Origin: CAVROP01 sp050012175
GTDB lineage: Bacteria; Acidobacteriota; Terriglobia; UBA7540
Assembly: GCA_050012175.1 (NCBI GenBank)
Contig: JBEKHR010000007.1
Location: 1-64,000, forward strand
Direction of reading: 5' to 3'
DNA: 64,000 nucleotides
A program made the translations under genes and the position numbers. Shown here in pieces: positions 8,772 to 16,935 of the stretch; positions within the stretch are counted from its first letter, which is position 1, and each line of letters begins with the position of its first letter. Under the pieces are notes generated by a model. The model did no database searches. It saw only the letters and a program-made list of their open reading frames with translations, and was not told where the DNA came from.

Positions 8772-9929
8772 ATGAAGCGGATGCTCCTGAGTGCGGCAGT
8801 CCTGCTGGCCGCGTCATCACTTGCGCTGGCGCAAAAGCCCCGCTTGATCACGCGCTGGGAGAATTTCACGACGGCGAACGGCATGCCTGACGCCAAGGTC
8901 TTCAGCCTCGCCGTTGATGGCACCCGCGTCTGGGCTGGGACCGAGGACGGCCTGGCGCTCGTCGAGAATGGGAAAGTGCAGAGAGTTTATAAGACGGAAG
9001 ACGGCCTCGTGCAGCGCGCGGTGATGGGCGTTGCCGTGGACAAGAAAACGGGCGACCTGTGGATTGCCACCTTTGGCGGAGTCAGTCACTTTTCCGGCGG
9101 CCAGTTTCAAAACTTCACTAACCTCACCAGCGGCCTTCTGAATGACGTTTGCTATGGCATCGCCGTCGTCGATCAGTACGTCTGGGTGGCGACGACGGCA
9201 GGCGTCAGCCGCCTGAACACCTACACCGGAGAATGGACGAACTGGAGTGAAAAGAACGCGCCTTTCCACGAACCTTGGGCATATGGGATTGCTCCGGCAG
9301 GCAACAAAATGTACTTCGCCATCTGGGGTGGAGGCCTGCTTGAGTACGACGTAGCGGGCAACTATTGGAAGCCCTACACCGATCCCGACGAGGAAATGGA
9401 AATCGTCCTGTTCCGCAATCAGGGCCTCATCCATATCATCGTTTCAAACGTCGCCTACAACCCCGACACCAAGATGGTCTGGGCCTCGACCTATTTCGGC
9501 CTCAGCGGTTACGACGGCCGCAACTGGCACAATTACCTCACGAAGGATAGCGGCCTCGCCTCGGACTTCATCAATGCTCCGAAATCCCGCCGGAACGAAG
9601 TCTGGGCCTGCACCGATAAGGGCCTGAGTTACCTCGACTACAAAACCAACACCTGGGTCAGCTATCGTCCCGCAAAGCAAACCGGCCACGGAGAGATCGA
9701 GATCACCTGGCCCGACATGAAGAAGACCAAGCTCGAGACATCAACCACCCTTGCCCACAATTACACCCTGAATATGGATTTCCAGGGCGAGGACATTTGG
9801 GTGGCTACAGCCCAAGGGCTAAGCCACGGAATTCGCGAACCTCAAAAGGAGGCTCAACTCTATGCGTCTATCAAAACCCACCGTAGCGGCGGAGGAGTCG
9901 CTCAAGCCCATCCCCAAAAAGGCCGTTAG
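8772..9929 (+). CDS. exported Reg_prop-type beta-propeller protein
   Basis: About 385 residues with a clear signal peptide (MKRMLLSAAVLLAASSLALA, cut before QKP). The body has repeated blades of the two-component-regulator-propeller type: VWAGTEDGLALVENGKV, LWIATFGGVSHFSGGQFQNF, VWVATTAGVSRLNTYTGEW, VWASTYFGLSGYDGRNWHNY and EVWACTDKGLSYLDYKTNTW. There is no kinase or DNA-binding domain, so it is a stand-alone periplasmic propeller. The start at 8772 is supported by GGTGAGGGAGAA; the ORF upstream of it is AT-rich repeat sequence (GATTTGGAATTTGAGATTTG). Its 3' end overlaps the next gene by 68 bases, and the last 25 residues are low-complexity, so the original stop may have been lost. Function unknown. 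Confidence 0.75.
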   Translation: MKRMLLSAAVLLAASSLALAQKPRLITRWENFTTANGMPDAKVFSLAVDGTRVWAGTEDGLALVENGKVQRVYKTEDGLVQRAVMGVAVDKKTGDLWIATFGGVSHFSGGQFQNFTNLTSGLLNDVCYGIAVVDQYVWVATTAGVSRLNTYTGEWTNWSEKNAPFHEPWAYGIAPAGNKMYFAIWGGGLLEYDVAGNYWKPYTDPDEEMEIVLFRNQGLIHIIVSNVAYNPDTKMVWASTYFGLSGYDGRNWHNYLTKDSGLASDFINAPKSRRNEVWACTDKGLSYLDYKTNTWVSYRPAKQTGHGEIEITWPDMKKTKLETSTTLAHNYTLNMDFQGEDIWVATAQGLSHGIREPQKEAQLYASIKTHRSGGGVAQAHPQKGR

Positions 9930-10368
9930 TGCGCCCAGCACACTGAACGAAGCCTACGACTATCCTAAGCCCTCGTCCTTCTCCCGTGCGCTGCGGCTGG
10001 ACATCAAGGGTGTCACAATCTTGCTCATCTCGGGCACGGCCAGCGTGGATGAAAACGGCAACACGGTCCACGCGGGCGACTTCCGTGCCCAATGCTGGAG
10101 GACCTACCAGAACATCACCGGACTGCTGGAGGCAGAAGGGGCGACGTGGAAGGATATTGTGCGCACCACGTGCTATCTGCGCGACATCGAGCGGGACTAC
10201 GAGGTTTTCAACGAAATTCGCACCCAGTTCTTCAAGGAGCAGAAACTGAATCCTCTGCCTGCATCCACGGGCATCCAGGCCATTCTGTGCCGGCCGGATT
10301 TGCTCGTCGAAATCGAGGCGATTGCGATCTTCGAGTCGGATCGTAGCGCCGGCAACAACGGCCAATAG
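9862..10368 (+). CDS. RidA/YjgF/UK114 family protein
   Basis: A 168-residue protein whose core (about 35-160) has the RidA fold: SGTASVDENGNTVHAGDFRA, QCWRTYQNITGLLEAEGATW, DIVRTTCYLRDIERDYEVFN and the closing PDLLVEIEAIAIF. RidA enzymes deaminate reactive enamine/imine intermediates. Many divergent members have other roles, and the arginine that RidA needs (usually within CRV(E)ID near the end) is not obvious here: CRPDLLVEIEAI carries an Arg two residues earlier. An AAAAGGAGG ribosome-binding site 10 bases before the ATG supports the long overlap with the upstream propeller gene. The N-terminal 35 residues are an extension relative to the family. Confidence 0.8.
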   Translation: MRLSKPTVAAEESLKPIPKKAVSAPSTLNEAYDYPKPSSFSRALRLDIKGVTILLISGTASVDENGNTVHAGDFRAQCWRTYQNITGLLEAEGATWKDIVRTTCYLRDIERDYEVFNEIRTQFFKEQKLNPLPASTGIQAILCRPDLLVEIEAIAIFESDRSAGNNGQ

Positions 10369-10516
10369 CAGGAGTTTGTAAGCTGATGGGCCGGTTGCGG
10401 ATTGAGGTTTTTGTGGCCCGGTCTTGCGGCGCTGCGAAGGCTCACCGCTCGCTCGGGCGAATCTTAACATCAGGGTCATGAGTGTATGGGTCGAGTCAGC
10501 ATGAGGAAGGATAACA

Positions 10517-11404
10517 ATGAAAATCGCTGGACAAATCAGCATTGATGACATCCCGCACATTTACCCACTTGTGAGCCGGGTGGCGAACCCCCAGTACGGC
10601 GAGAAAGGGACCCGGGTAGTGGAAGTGGCGGGCGTGCGGTTTGGCGGAGAGCGACCCGTGGTGATCGCCGGGCCGTGCGCGGTAGAGAGCCACGAGCAGA
10701 CGGTGGGAATGGCGCACGCAGTGAAGCGCGCCGGCGCGGACATGCTGCGTGGTGGAGCCTACAAGCCCCGCACCTCACCGCATGATTTTCAGGGCTCCGG
10801 ACTCGAGGGACTGTGCATTCTGAGCATCGCCCGTGAGCAGACCGGCCTGCCGATTGTGACGGAGGTGATGGACCCGCGCCTGGTGGGAGATGTAGCCCAG
10901 GTGGCGGACATGCTCCAGGTGGGTTCGCGTAACATGCACAACTATTGCCTGCTGGCCGAGGTGGGCCGGGCCCGCAAACCCGTTTTGCTGAAGCGAGGCA
11001 TGTCCGCAAGTCTTTGTGAATGGCTGGGCGCTGCGGAGTACATCGCCAAGCAAGGCAACCTGGATATCGTGCTGTGCGAGCGTGGCATCCGGGGATTCCC
11101 TTCCGGCGAATACTCACGATACGTGCTGGACCTCAACGTTATCCCAGCGGCAAAGATGCTCACTTTCCTACCCATCATCGTGGACCCAAGCCACGCCACA
11201 GGCGTGTCGGCGATGGTCGAGCCGGCGAGCCGGGCCGCGCTGGAAATGGGAAGCCATGGGCTGCTCATCGAAGTCGCGGACTTCTCATCGGGCGAGCCCA
11301 TGTGCGACGGCTTGCAGGCCATCGACGCCACGACTCTCGCGAGGATTGTCGAGTTTGCTTACGCGCATGGCGTCCATGTTCGGGAACATGCGCACGTCGG
11401 CTGA
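10517..11404 (+). CDS. aroF: 3-deoxy-7-phosphoheptulonate (DAHP) synthase, class I-beta type
   Basis: Condenses phosphoenolpyruvate with erythrose 4-phosphate in the first step of the shikimate pathway. The 295-residue TIM barrel carries the family marks VVIAGPCAVES (about 49-59), MLRGGAYKPRTSPHDFQG, VLLKRGMSASLCEWLGAAEY, LCERGIRGFPSGEYSRYVLD and PIIVDPSHATG (metal-binding Asp and His). The sequence lacks an ACT or chorismate-mutase regulatory domain at either end, so feedback control, if any, must come from elsewhere. AAGGATAACA precedes the ATG. A 148-base spacer separates it from the RidA-like gene. Possibly cotranscribed, but not obviously related to the exported-protein genes upstream. 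Confidence 0.93.
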   Translation: MKIAGQISIDDIPHIYPLVSRVANPQYGEKGTRVVEVAGVRFGGERPVVIAGPCAVESHEQTVGMAHAVKRAGADMLRGGAYKPRTSPHDFQGSGLEGLCILSIAREQTGLPIVTEVMDPRLVGDVAQVADMLQVGSRNMHNYCLLAEVGRARKPVLLKRGMSASLCEWLGAAEYIAKQGNLDIVLCERGIRGFPSGEYSRYVLDLNVIPAAKMLTFLPIIVDPSHATGVSAMVEPASRAALEMGSHGLLIEVADFSSGEPMCDGLQAIDATTLARIVEFAYAHGVHVREHAHVG

Positions 11405-11616
11405 AAAAGCGAAGGAGTCAGACGTCAGGAGTCAACAATCAGGGTTCTGGAAGCGGAAGGTAAGCAGTAGGCAGTAGGCAGTCGGCAGTCGGCAGTGGTC
11501 CGTTGATACGCTTCGTCAAAGCTGTTACATCCTGACGCCTGTCACCTGATATCCGACGGCCCTGATTCTAGCTCCTGAATCCTGACTCCTGAATCCTGCT
11601 CCTGCACGGAGAAACC
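11405..11616. repeat. spacer of short tandem repeats
   Basis: Contains GGCAGTAGGCAGTCGGCAGT heptamer-like repeats at about 11466-11495 and CCTGAATCCTGACTCCTG repeats at about 11575-11605. No gene or clear promoter was seen between aroF and the next CDS. Confidence 0.6.
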
Positions 11617-12969
11617 ATGATTCGAAGAATCATCTTCGCATTCACGCTCTTGATGCTGGCCAGCCCGGCTTGGGCGCAGTCCGGCGGGTATAAAGAGCCG
11701 GACAACGACAAGCCTGCGCCACGCTACGCTAACATGCCGGACGAGGCGGTGCCCTACCGGCGCTTTACAAAGCCTTATTACGACTGGTTCGTCCAGACCG
11801 ATACGCTGGCCTATAATGGCGCGGCAGAGAATCGGCCTGATGGTGACGCGTCCAAGCTGAGTGAAATTGCTATCGGTTTATTTGCCCCCGTCGAAAACAA
11901 TCCCGAGTCCATTTTCGGCATACCCTTGTTGCACGGCGCGCAACTCGCGATCGAAGAGGCCAACGCGCGCGGCGGGTACCACGGCAAACCCTATTCACTT
12001 AGGGTGCACAACGAGTCAGCTCTCTGGGGCGCCTCCTCGACCGAACTCGTGAAGATGCTTTTCAATGAAAACTGCTGGGCTATGCTAGGCTGCGTCGATG
12101 GTCAGAACTGCCACATCGCGCTGCGCGTAAGTCTTAAACTCGAAGTCCCTATCGTGAACGTAGGCACGACCGACCCCACAGTGACGGAGACTCGCATCCA
12201 GTGGTTGATGCACGATTTTCTTGACGACCGGCAGCAGGGTTACACCTTGGCGGACTACGTCTTCAAGAATCTCAAGCTGAAGCGCATCGGAGTGATTCGC
12301 ACCCAGACCCGCTACGCGCGGATCGGCGTCCAGAAATTCGACGATGAGGCACGGCGCATGGGCCGGCAGCCGATCCTGGAAGTGAAGTTCGAGCGCGGCG
12401 ATAAGGACTTCACCAAACAACTGAGCATGCTCAAAAACGCAAAGATTGAAGGAGTCATCATCTGGGGTGAGGCCGCCGACGCAGGGTTGATCTTGAAACA
12501 GATGCGCGCCCTGGGAATGAAGCAGCCGGTCTTCGGCGGAAGCCGCCTGGCCTACCCCCAATTGCTTGAAATCGCCGGCCCCGCCGCCGAGGGAATGGTC
12601 ATGACCACCACGCTCGATCCCACCCGCCAGGACCCCAAATGGCTGGCGTTCCGCGAAGCCTACCGGAAACGCTTTAACGAGGAGCCCATCGACTACGCCG
12701 CCTACGCGTATGACGGAATGAATATCCTCACCTCGGCCATCGAAAAAGCAGGGCTCAACCGCGGGAGGATTATGGCCGCTCTGCGCGATTACCAGATGAA
12801 GACATATGAAGGAGTGGCCGGAAAAGCCTTCTTCGACCACACACTGAATAACATTTCGCCGGTGACTATGGCGCGCGTGAAGGAGGGCAAGTTTGAATAC
12901 TGGCTGGCCCCGCGCCAGGGTGGCCACGAGGGCGCTGACAGCACCGCTGGCGGTCGCGGCGGGCAGTAG
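11617..12969 (+). CDS. periplasmic branched-chain-amino-acid-type substrate-binding protein (Peripla_BP_6)
   Basis: A 450-residue exported binding protein. The signal peptide (IIFAFTLLMLASPAWA) is followed by a roughly 60-residue linker and then the two-lobed type I periplasmic fold: IAIGLFAPVENN, GIPLLHGAQLAIEEANARGG, LGCVDGQNCHIALRVSLKLE, VPIVNVGTTDPTVTETR, RIGVIRTQTRYARIGVQKFD, EGVIIWGEAADAGLILKQMR and DYAAYAYDGMNILTSAIEKA. No ABC permease or ATPase is nearby, so it may work with a distant transporter or as a ligand sensor. A second, divergent member follows directly, suggesting an old duplication. The ligand cannot be predicted. GGAGAAACC precedes the ATG. Confidence 0.85.
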   Translation: MIRRIIFAFTLLMLASPAWAQSGGYKEPDNDKPAPRYANMPDEAVPYRRFTKPYYDWFVQTDTLAYNGAAENRPDGDASKLSEIAIGLFAPVENNPESIFGIPLLHGAQLAIEEANARGGYHGKPYSLRVHNESALWGASSTELVKMLFNENCWAMLGCVDGQNCHIALRVSLKLEVPIVNVGTTDPTVTETRIQWLMHDFLDDRQQGYTLADYVFKNLKLKRIGVIRTQTRYARIGVQKFDDEARRMGRQPILEVKFERGDKDFTKQLSMLKNAKIEGVIIWGEAADAGLILKQMRALGMKQPVFGGSRLAYPQLLEIAGPAAEGMVMTTTLDPTRQDPKWLAFREAYRKRFNEEPIDYAAYAYDGMNILTSAIEKAGLNRGRIMAALRDYQMKTYEGVAGKAFFDHTLNNISPVTMARVKEGKFEYWLAPRQGGHEGADSTAGGRGGQ

Positions 12970-12973
12970 CGCT

Positions 12974-14311
12974 ATGCAATTTCCAATTTCAAATTTCAAA
13001 TTTCAAATCTCAAATTGCCGGTTCCGCCTTGCCGGCCTGCTTCTTGCAGCTCTCCTCGTCTCAACCCTGCATGGTTTCGCACAGGCTCCTCTTGAGCCTT
13101 ACGCGGTCATCCCACGAGACGCGGTGAATTATTCGGGACCTGGGCGAGATGCCAACCATGATCTGCAGGGCTCCGAAATCAAGATCGGGTTCCTCGCGCC
13201 GCTGACCGGGCCTCATCTGAACGAAGGTAAAGCACTGCTCCAGGCTGCGCTGTTGGCGATTGAAGACGAAGCTGCGAGTCCGTTGCCCGAGGGGCGTCGG
13301 CTCGCGATTGTCCCGCGCGACCAGAGCGGGCCCTGGGGACGCACCTCGAATGAAGTCGTGCATCTCGTCTACGACGACCAAGCGGTGGCGATTGTCACCT
13401 CTCTCGATGGCGGATCAGCTCATCTTGCTGAACAGGTTGGAAACAAGGTCGGAATCCCGGTGGTCACGCTCTCCAGCGATCCGACCACGACGCAGATTAA
13501 CCTGCCCTGGATTTTCCGCCTGGGCCCCACGGACGCCCAACAGGCGCGCGCCTTTGCGCGGGACATCTACGTTGCACGCAAACTGAAGCAGGTCGTCCTT
13601 ATCACGGAAAATGGTCATGACGGGCGAGTGGGTGGGGAGCAATTTGAAAAGGCGGCGCGCGAATTGAATGCCCCCCCTGCTATCGAATTGGCGATTGATC
13701 CGGCCGATTGGAACCCGGATTCAGTTGCCAAACAAATCGCGGCGCAGAAACCCGACGCTGCGGTTTTTTGGACGGGGCACGAAACGGCGACAAAGTTGGT
13801 GCCGAGATTTCACAGCAAATTCCCGACCGCGCCGGTTTATCTCTGCCAAGAAGCAGCTCAGGGACGGTTCGAAGAATCAGCGCCCAAGCACTGTAAATGC
13901 GAGGAGCGGGCTTCGAAGATGTCCGACGAAGCCGCGAGTGGTTATGACGGAATTGTCTCGGCTTCTGCTGGAAACACGGGAACGAGCAGTTCGCTAGGAC
14001 TTACAAGTTTTTCGGACAGAGACCAAATGAGTATTTGGATCGTCACCCCGCGCCTTGCGGAAAGCCCGCTGCGTGAGAACTTCGAGAAACGCTTCCGCGC
14101 GCGTGCCGGAGCCCTTCCCACTCCGGCTGCCGCTCAAGCCTACGACGCCGTGCGGATTCTTGCTGCCGCCCTGCGCCGCTCCGGCCCCAATCGCGCGCGC
14201 CTGCGAGACGCTCTGGCAGAACTCTCCCCCTACGCCGGCGCCTCCGGCGTCATCTCCTTCGATCACGCAGGCAATGACCTAAGTGATGTCACCCTTGTCA
14301 GGCTCCCTTGA
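12974..14311 (+). CDS. second periplasmic substrate-binding protein (Peripla_BP_6)
   Basis: About 445 residues, four bases after the first binding protein. Family marks: EIKIGFLAPLTGPHLNEGKA, LLQAALLAIEDEAASPL, VAIVTSLDGGSAHLAEQVGN, VGIPVVTLSSDPTTTQINLP, WIFRLGPTDAQQARAFARDI and AYDAVRILAAALRRSGPNRA. The hydrophobic signal segment is LAGLLLAALLVSTLHGFA. The first codons (FPISNFKFQISN) are a translated AATTTCAAATTT repeat that elsewhere is intergenic, for example at 8720-8750. ATG 12974 is the only reasonable start, so the repeat seems to supply the start and n-region. The middle (residues about 300-345, CEERASKMSDEAASGYDG) looks divergent. Ligand unknown. Confidence 0.8.
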   Translation: MQFPISNFKFQISNCRFRLAGLLLAALLVSTLHGFAQAPLEPYAVIPRDAVNYSGPGRDANHDLQGSEIKIGFLAPLTGPHLNEGKALLQAALLAIEDEAASPLPEGRRLAIVPRDQSGPWGRTSNEVVHLVYDDQAVAIVTSLDGGSAHLAEQVGNKVGIPVVTLSSDPTTTQINLPWIFRLGPTDAQQARAFARDIYVARKLKQVVLITENGHDGRVGGEQFEKAARELNAPPAIELAIDPADWNPDSVAKQIAAQKPDAAVFWTGHETATKLVPRFHSKFPTAPVYLCQEAAQGRFEESAPKHCKCEERASKMSDEAASGYDGIVSASAGNTGTSSSLGLTSFSDRDQMSIWIVTPRLAESPLRENFEKRFRARAGALPTPAAAQAYDAVRILAAALRRSGPNRARLRDALAELSPYAGASGVISFDHAGNDLSDVTLVRLP

Positions 14312-14319
14312 GAAACAGA

Positions 14320-14348
14320 TTGACCATGGTCGTCGACCATGGTACACT
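14320..14348 (+). promoter_or_regulatory. promoter with palindromic operator for the phd/vapC-type module
   Basis: TTGACC (14320-14325) and TACACT (14343-14348) are separated by 17 bases, a good sigma-70 arrangement. Between and across them lies a palindrome with perfect 10-base arms, ACCATGGTCG and CGACCATGGT, around a single T (14323-14343). This is the expected layout for autorepression by a Phd/YefM-type antitoxin. Confidence 0.7.
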
Positions 14349-14365
14349 CAATCGAGGAGTGTCAC

Positions 14366-14605
14366 ATGGAGAGTATGGCCATCTCGGAATTCAAAGCAAC
14401 GTGCCTTGCGGTCCTGGAGAGGGTTCGGCGCACCAAGAAGCCGGTGTTGATCACCCGCTTCGGACAGCCAGTGGCGGAAGTGGTCCCGCCTTCGGCGCCC
14501 TCCCGGCCCAAGAGCTGGATTGGGTCCATGGTGGGCACCGCGAAAATCCTCGGCGATATCGTCTCTCCGGCCGGTGAACAGAGCGACTGGGAGGCAGGCC
14601 GTTGA
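14366..14605 (+). CDS. Phd/YefM family antitoxin
   Basis: A 79-residue antitoxin. The start was placed at 14366 (MESMAISEFKATCLAVLERV) because GAGGAG lies six bases upstream; an in-frame ATG at 14339 sits inside the operator. The N-terminal half has the Phd/YefM DNA-binding pattern, including RTKKPVLITRFGQPVAEVVP. The C-terminal part (PKSWIGSMVGTAKILGDIVS, ending EQSDWEAGR) is the usual toxin-binding tail of VapC partners. Its stop overlaps the toxin start. It is expected to neutralise the PIN toxin and repress the operon with it. Confidence 0.88.
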   Translation: MESMAISEFKATCLAVLERVRRTKKPVLITRFGQPVAEVVPPSAPSRPKSWIGSMVGTAKILGDIVSPAGEQSDWEAGR

Positions 14606-14991
14606 GACTGCTGCTGGACACTCACGTCTGGATTTGGAGTCAAGTCGCTCCGGAGAAGCTCTCCGCGAGGGTTCGACGGGCGCTGGAGAACAAGGCTAAC
14701 GAGGTCTGGCTCTCCCCCGTCAGTATCTGGGAGTTGGTTTTGTTGGTAGAAAAGCGCCGCATGGCCTTGGGCGGTGACGTTGTGGAGTGGATCACGAAAG
14801 CGGTGGCCCCGCTCAAGGAGGCTCCGCTCACCGCCGAGATTGTGCTGGAGACGGCGCGCTTCAGCCTCCCCCATCCTGATCCAGCCGACCGCGTTCTGGT
14901 GGCGACGGCGAGAAGCTTGGGCCTGACCCTGGTAACGTCCGATGCCCGCCTTTTGGCGTCGAAAGCTGTTCCCACCCTGCCGAACCGGTGA
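14602..14991 (+). CDS. PIN-domain toxin (VapC-type ribonuclease)
   Basis: 129 residues starting with TTG at 14602, overlapping the antitoxin stop by four bases. PIN acidic residues are present: LLDTHVWIW (Asp 6), SPVSIWELVLL (Glu about 44), PDPADRVLVATA (Asp about 94) and LVTSDARLL (Asp about 112). VapC-type PIN toxins cleave tRNA or rRNA. Together with the Phd-type antitoxin and its palindromic operator this looks like a complete, intact type II module. The TTG start may lower toxin output relative to antitoxin. Confidence 0.88.
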   Translation: MRLLLDTHVWIWSQVAPEKLSARVRRALENKANEVWLSPVSIWELVLLVEKRRMALGGDVVEWITKAVAPLKEAPLTAEIVLETARFSLPHPDPADRVLVATARSLGLTLVTSDARLLASKAVPTLPNR

Positions 14992-15168
14992 CCTTTTTCT
15001 TCGGCGTCAGGCGTTCAGGACTCACGGCGGGCAGAAAAGAGTCGGTTGGACCATCCCGGAGAAGAAGCGCTGGAAGGGCTCGGTTGGAGACGCACGAGCG
15101 TATAATCTCTGATGCGGGAAGGCCAAAATGGAAATTTCTAAGATTAGACTCTGCGGAGTCAGGAGGAC

Positions 15169-15384
15169 ATGCCAGTGAAAGTGCAGACCTTCACGGCGGT
15201 CATTCATCGGGAAGACGACTTGTACGTCGCCACCTGCCCTGAGCTGGGAACTGTGAGTCAGGGCACGACGATCGAGAATGCTCTCGCCAATCTTAAAGAA
15301 GCCACGGAGCTCTACCTGGAAGAGTTTCCCCTCCCCAATGTCGGTCGGCCGTTGCTGACAACGTTCGAGGCAACTTATGCCTAG
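15169..15384 (+). CDS. hicB: HicB-type antitoxin
   Basis: A 71-residue protein with the degenerate RNase-H-like HicB fold: FTAVIHREDDLYVATCPELG, TVSQGTTIENALANLKEATE and LYLEEFPLPN. AGGAGG lies directly before the ATG. A TATAAT box at 15101-15106 is a candidate -10, but no good -35 matches it. It overlaps hicA by eight bases. The antitoxin-first order is the less common of the two arrangements. It is too short to carry an added DNA-binding domain, so it may rely on complex formation with HicA for repression. Confidence 0.88.
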   Translation: MPVKVQTFTAVIHREDDLYVATCPELGTVSQGTTIENALANLKEATELYLEEFPLPNVGRPLLTTFEATYA

Positions 15385-15604
15385 GCTGCGGCGAGTCTCG
15401 GGAGAGGAGGCGATCCGGGCACTTGAGCGATTAGGGTTCCGACAAGTTCGGCAGCGTGGCAGTCACGTGATCCTCAAGAAGGAAACAGCTCAAGGACCCA
15501 TCGGCTGTGTCGTGCCACTCCACCGTGAGTTGGCTATCGGTACCCTGCACGGAATTCTTCAACAGGCCAAGGTGCCGCCCGAGGAGTTTATGGAGAAGCT
15601 CTAG
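15377..15604 (+). CDS. hicA: HicA-type mRNA interferase toxin
   Basis: 75 residues with the double-stranded-RNA-binding-like HicA fold. Key segments are SGEEAIRALERLGFRQVRQR, GSHVILKK (catalytic His in the GSH motif), CVVPLHRELAIGTLHGILQQ and the C-terminal AKVPPEEFMEKL. HicA cleaves mRNA when not bound by HicB. All core residues expected for an active toxin are seen. The start codon lies inside the hicB coding end, so translation is coupled. It is the second TA module within 1.3 kb. Confidence 0.9.
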   Translation: MPRLRRVSGEEAIRALERLGFRQVRQRGSHVILKKETAQGPIGCVVPLHRELAIGTLHGILQQAKVPPEEFMEKL

Positions 15605-15823
15605 AGCTGAGTAATGAGCGACTTGTCTCTCCAATTGTCCGCCGCAACCTGGGCTGGGCCACACCGAATGCGTGCGTGAAGCGAGCTATGCCGTGGGTCC
15701 GCCACGAACTCGTCGGATGGCGCGTGCATCTACGTGATGCCTCCGACCGCGTAAGGCGCGAGCCCTTTGGCCAAGATCTCCGCCATTCCGGCAAAAAGGG
15801 TAGCCATGAGCCGCCTGCCCTGC

Positions 15824-16918
15824 CTACTGCTTTCTGCCTGCTGCTTGCTGCCTACTCCTGTCCGCTTGCCTTTCCCAAGTCCGAAGTCCGTAGCGACTGA
15901 GATAAACCGGAATGTTCTTTAATGCGGGATTCTCTGTTTCAATATCGCGGATCATCGCCCGTTTCACATGGGAGAGTGTGCCCGTGAGGATGGTGAGAGA
16001 GCCACCATCACCTCCTGCGCCATTCACCTTCCACCCCAGGGCGCCATGGCCTTTCGCGATCTCGATCACCCGCCGCGCGTCGCGACTCACCAGGTCGGGA
16101 TGAAGCCGCTCCTGGGCTTCGGTGTTCTCGATCATGGCCCTTCCCAGCGCCACAAAATCTCCTGCGTGCACGGCATCCCGGCTTTTTTCGGCCGTCATGC
16201 GCAAGTCCTGAAGCTTGCGGCAGTCCGGCCCCGAGCCCTCGAGTTCCCGGATGACCTTTTCATGAACCGCCGATGAGCTGTGAGATTTCCCAAAGTAGAT
16301 CAACACCAAGCGCCGCTCCAGCTCCCACCAAATCGAGTTGGGGATTTGAATCTGGGAAACGGTGGCGCGCGGATAATCGAACATTTCAATGTAATTGATG
16401 CCGCCGTAAGCCGAACACAACTGGTCCTGGATGCCACATTGAAGATGGAGCATTTCGGTCTCGACTGCCTGTGCCGTGTACGCCACTTCGTGAGCCGTCA
16501 GGTGTCCCTGGGTGAGGCGGTCAAGCGCTCCCACCAACGCCACAGCCACCGCCGCCGAAGTTCCGGTGGAGGCGCCACTCGGGGCCTCGGAAAAAATCGT
16601 GACCTTCAAAGCCACGTTGGAAGGAACCTTCATCCGAGCAATGGCCGCCTGGAGCAGGGGATGTTGGTCCCAACCGGATTGCGCGTCTGTGACCGCAAAA
16701 CGTTGCCCATAGTTCTCCGCGAAGACCACAATTTGCTGAGTCGGAGTGTCATTCTGAAATACTTCCACTTGGACTTCAACGTAGGGATAGACACCGATAT
16801 TGAAGATCTTTCCGGTCTTGGCAAACCAGGTGTCCGTCCAGCCGCCGTTGTCGCAAATGCGAATAGGGGCCACGCAGTTGATAATGCGCTGCGCTTGCCT
16901 ACCCGTGCGATCGTTCAT
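15824..16918 (-). CDS. GHMP-family sugar kinase
   Basis: 364 residues. The family motifs are INCVAPIRICDNGGWTDTW near the N-terminus, the phosphate-binding SEAPSGASTGTSAAVAVALV (about 110-130) and the C-terminal GWKVNGAGGDGGSLTILTG. The pattern is closest to the D-glycero-D-manno-heptose 7-phosphate kinase / L-fucokinase-like branch, and the acidic DNGGWTDTW motif fits sugar rather than mevalonate kinases. GGGAGGTGAT precedes the ATG on the minus strand. The last 15 residues (ERQADRSRQQAAGRKQ) come from a CTGCCTACTGC-type repeat and are probably not functional. Substrate is uncertain. No other heptose or fucose gene is adjacent. Confidence 0.8.
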   Translation of the reverse strand: MNDRTGRQAQRIINCVAPIRICDNGGWTDTWFAKTGKIFNIGVYPYVEVQVEVFQNDTPTQQIVVFAENYGQRFAVTDAQSGWDQHPLLQAAIARMKVPSNVALKVTIFSEAPSGASTGTSAAVAVALVGALDRLTQGHLTAHEVAYTAQAVETEMLHLQCGIQDQLCSAYGGINYIEMFDYPRATVSQIQIPNSIWWELERRLVLIYFGKSHSSSAVHEKVIRELEGSGPDCRKLQDLRMTAEKSRDAVHAGDFVALGRAMIENTEAQERLHPDLVSRDARRVIEIAKGHGALGWKVNGAGGDGGSLTILTGTLSHVKRAMIRDIETENPALKNIPVYLSRYGLRTWERQADRSRQQAAGRKQ

Positions 16919-16935
16919 TTATCACCTCCCACGAG

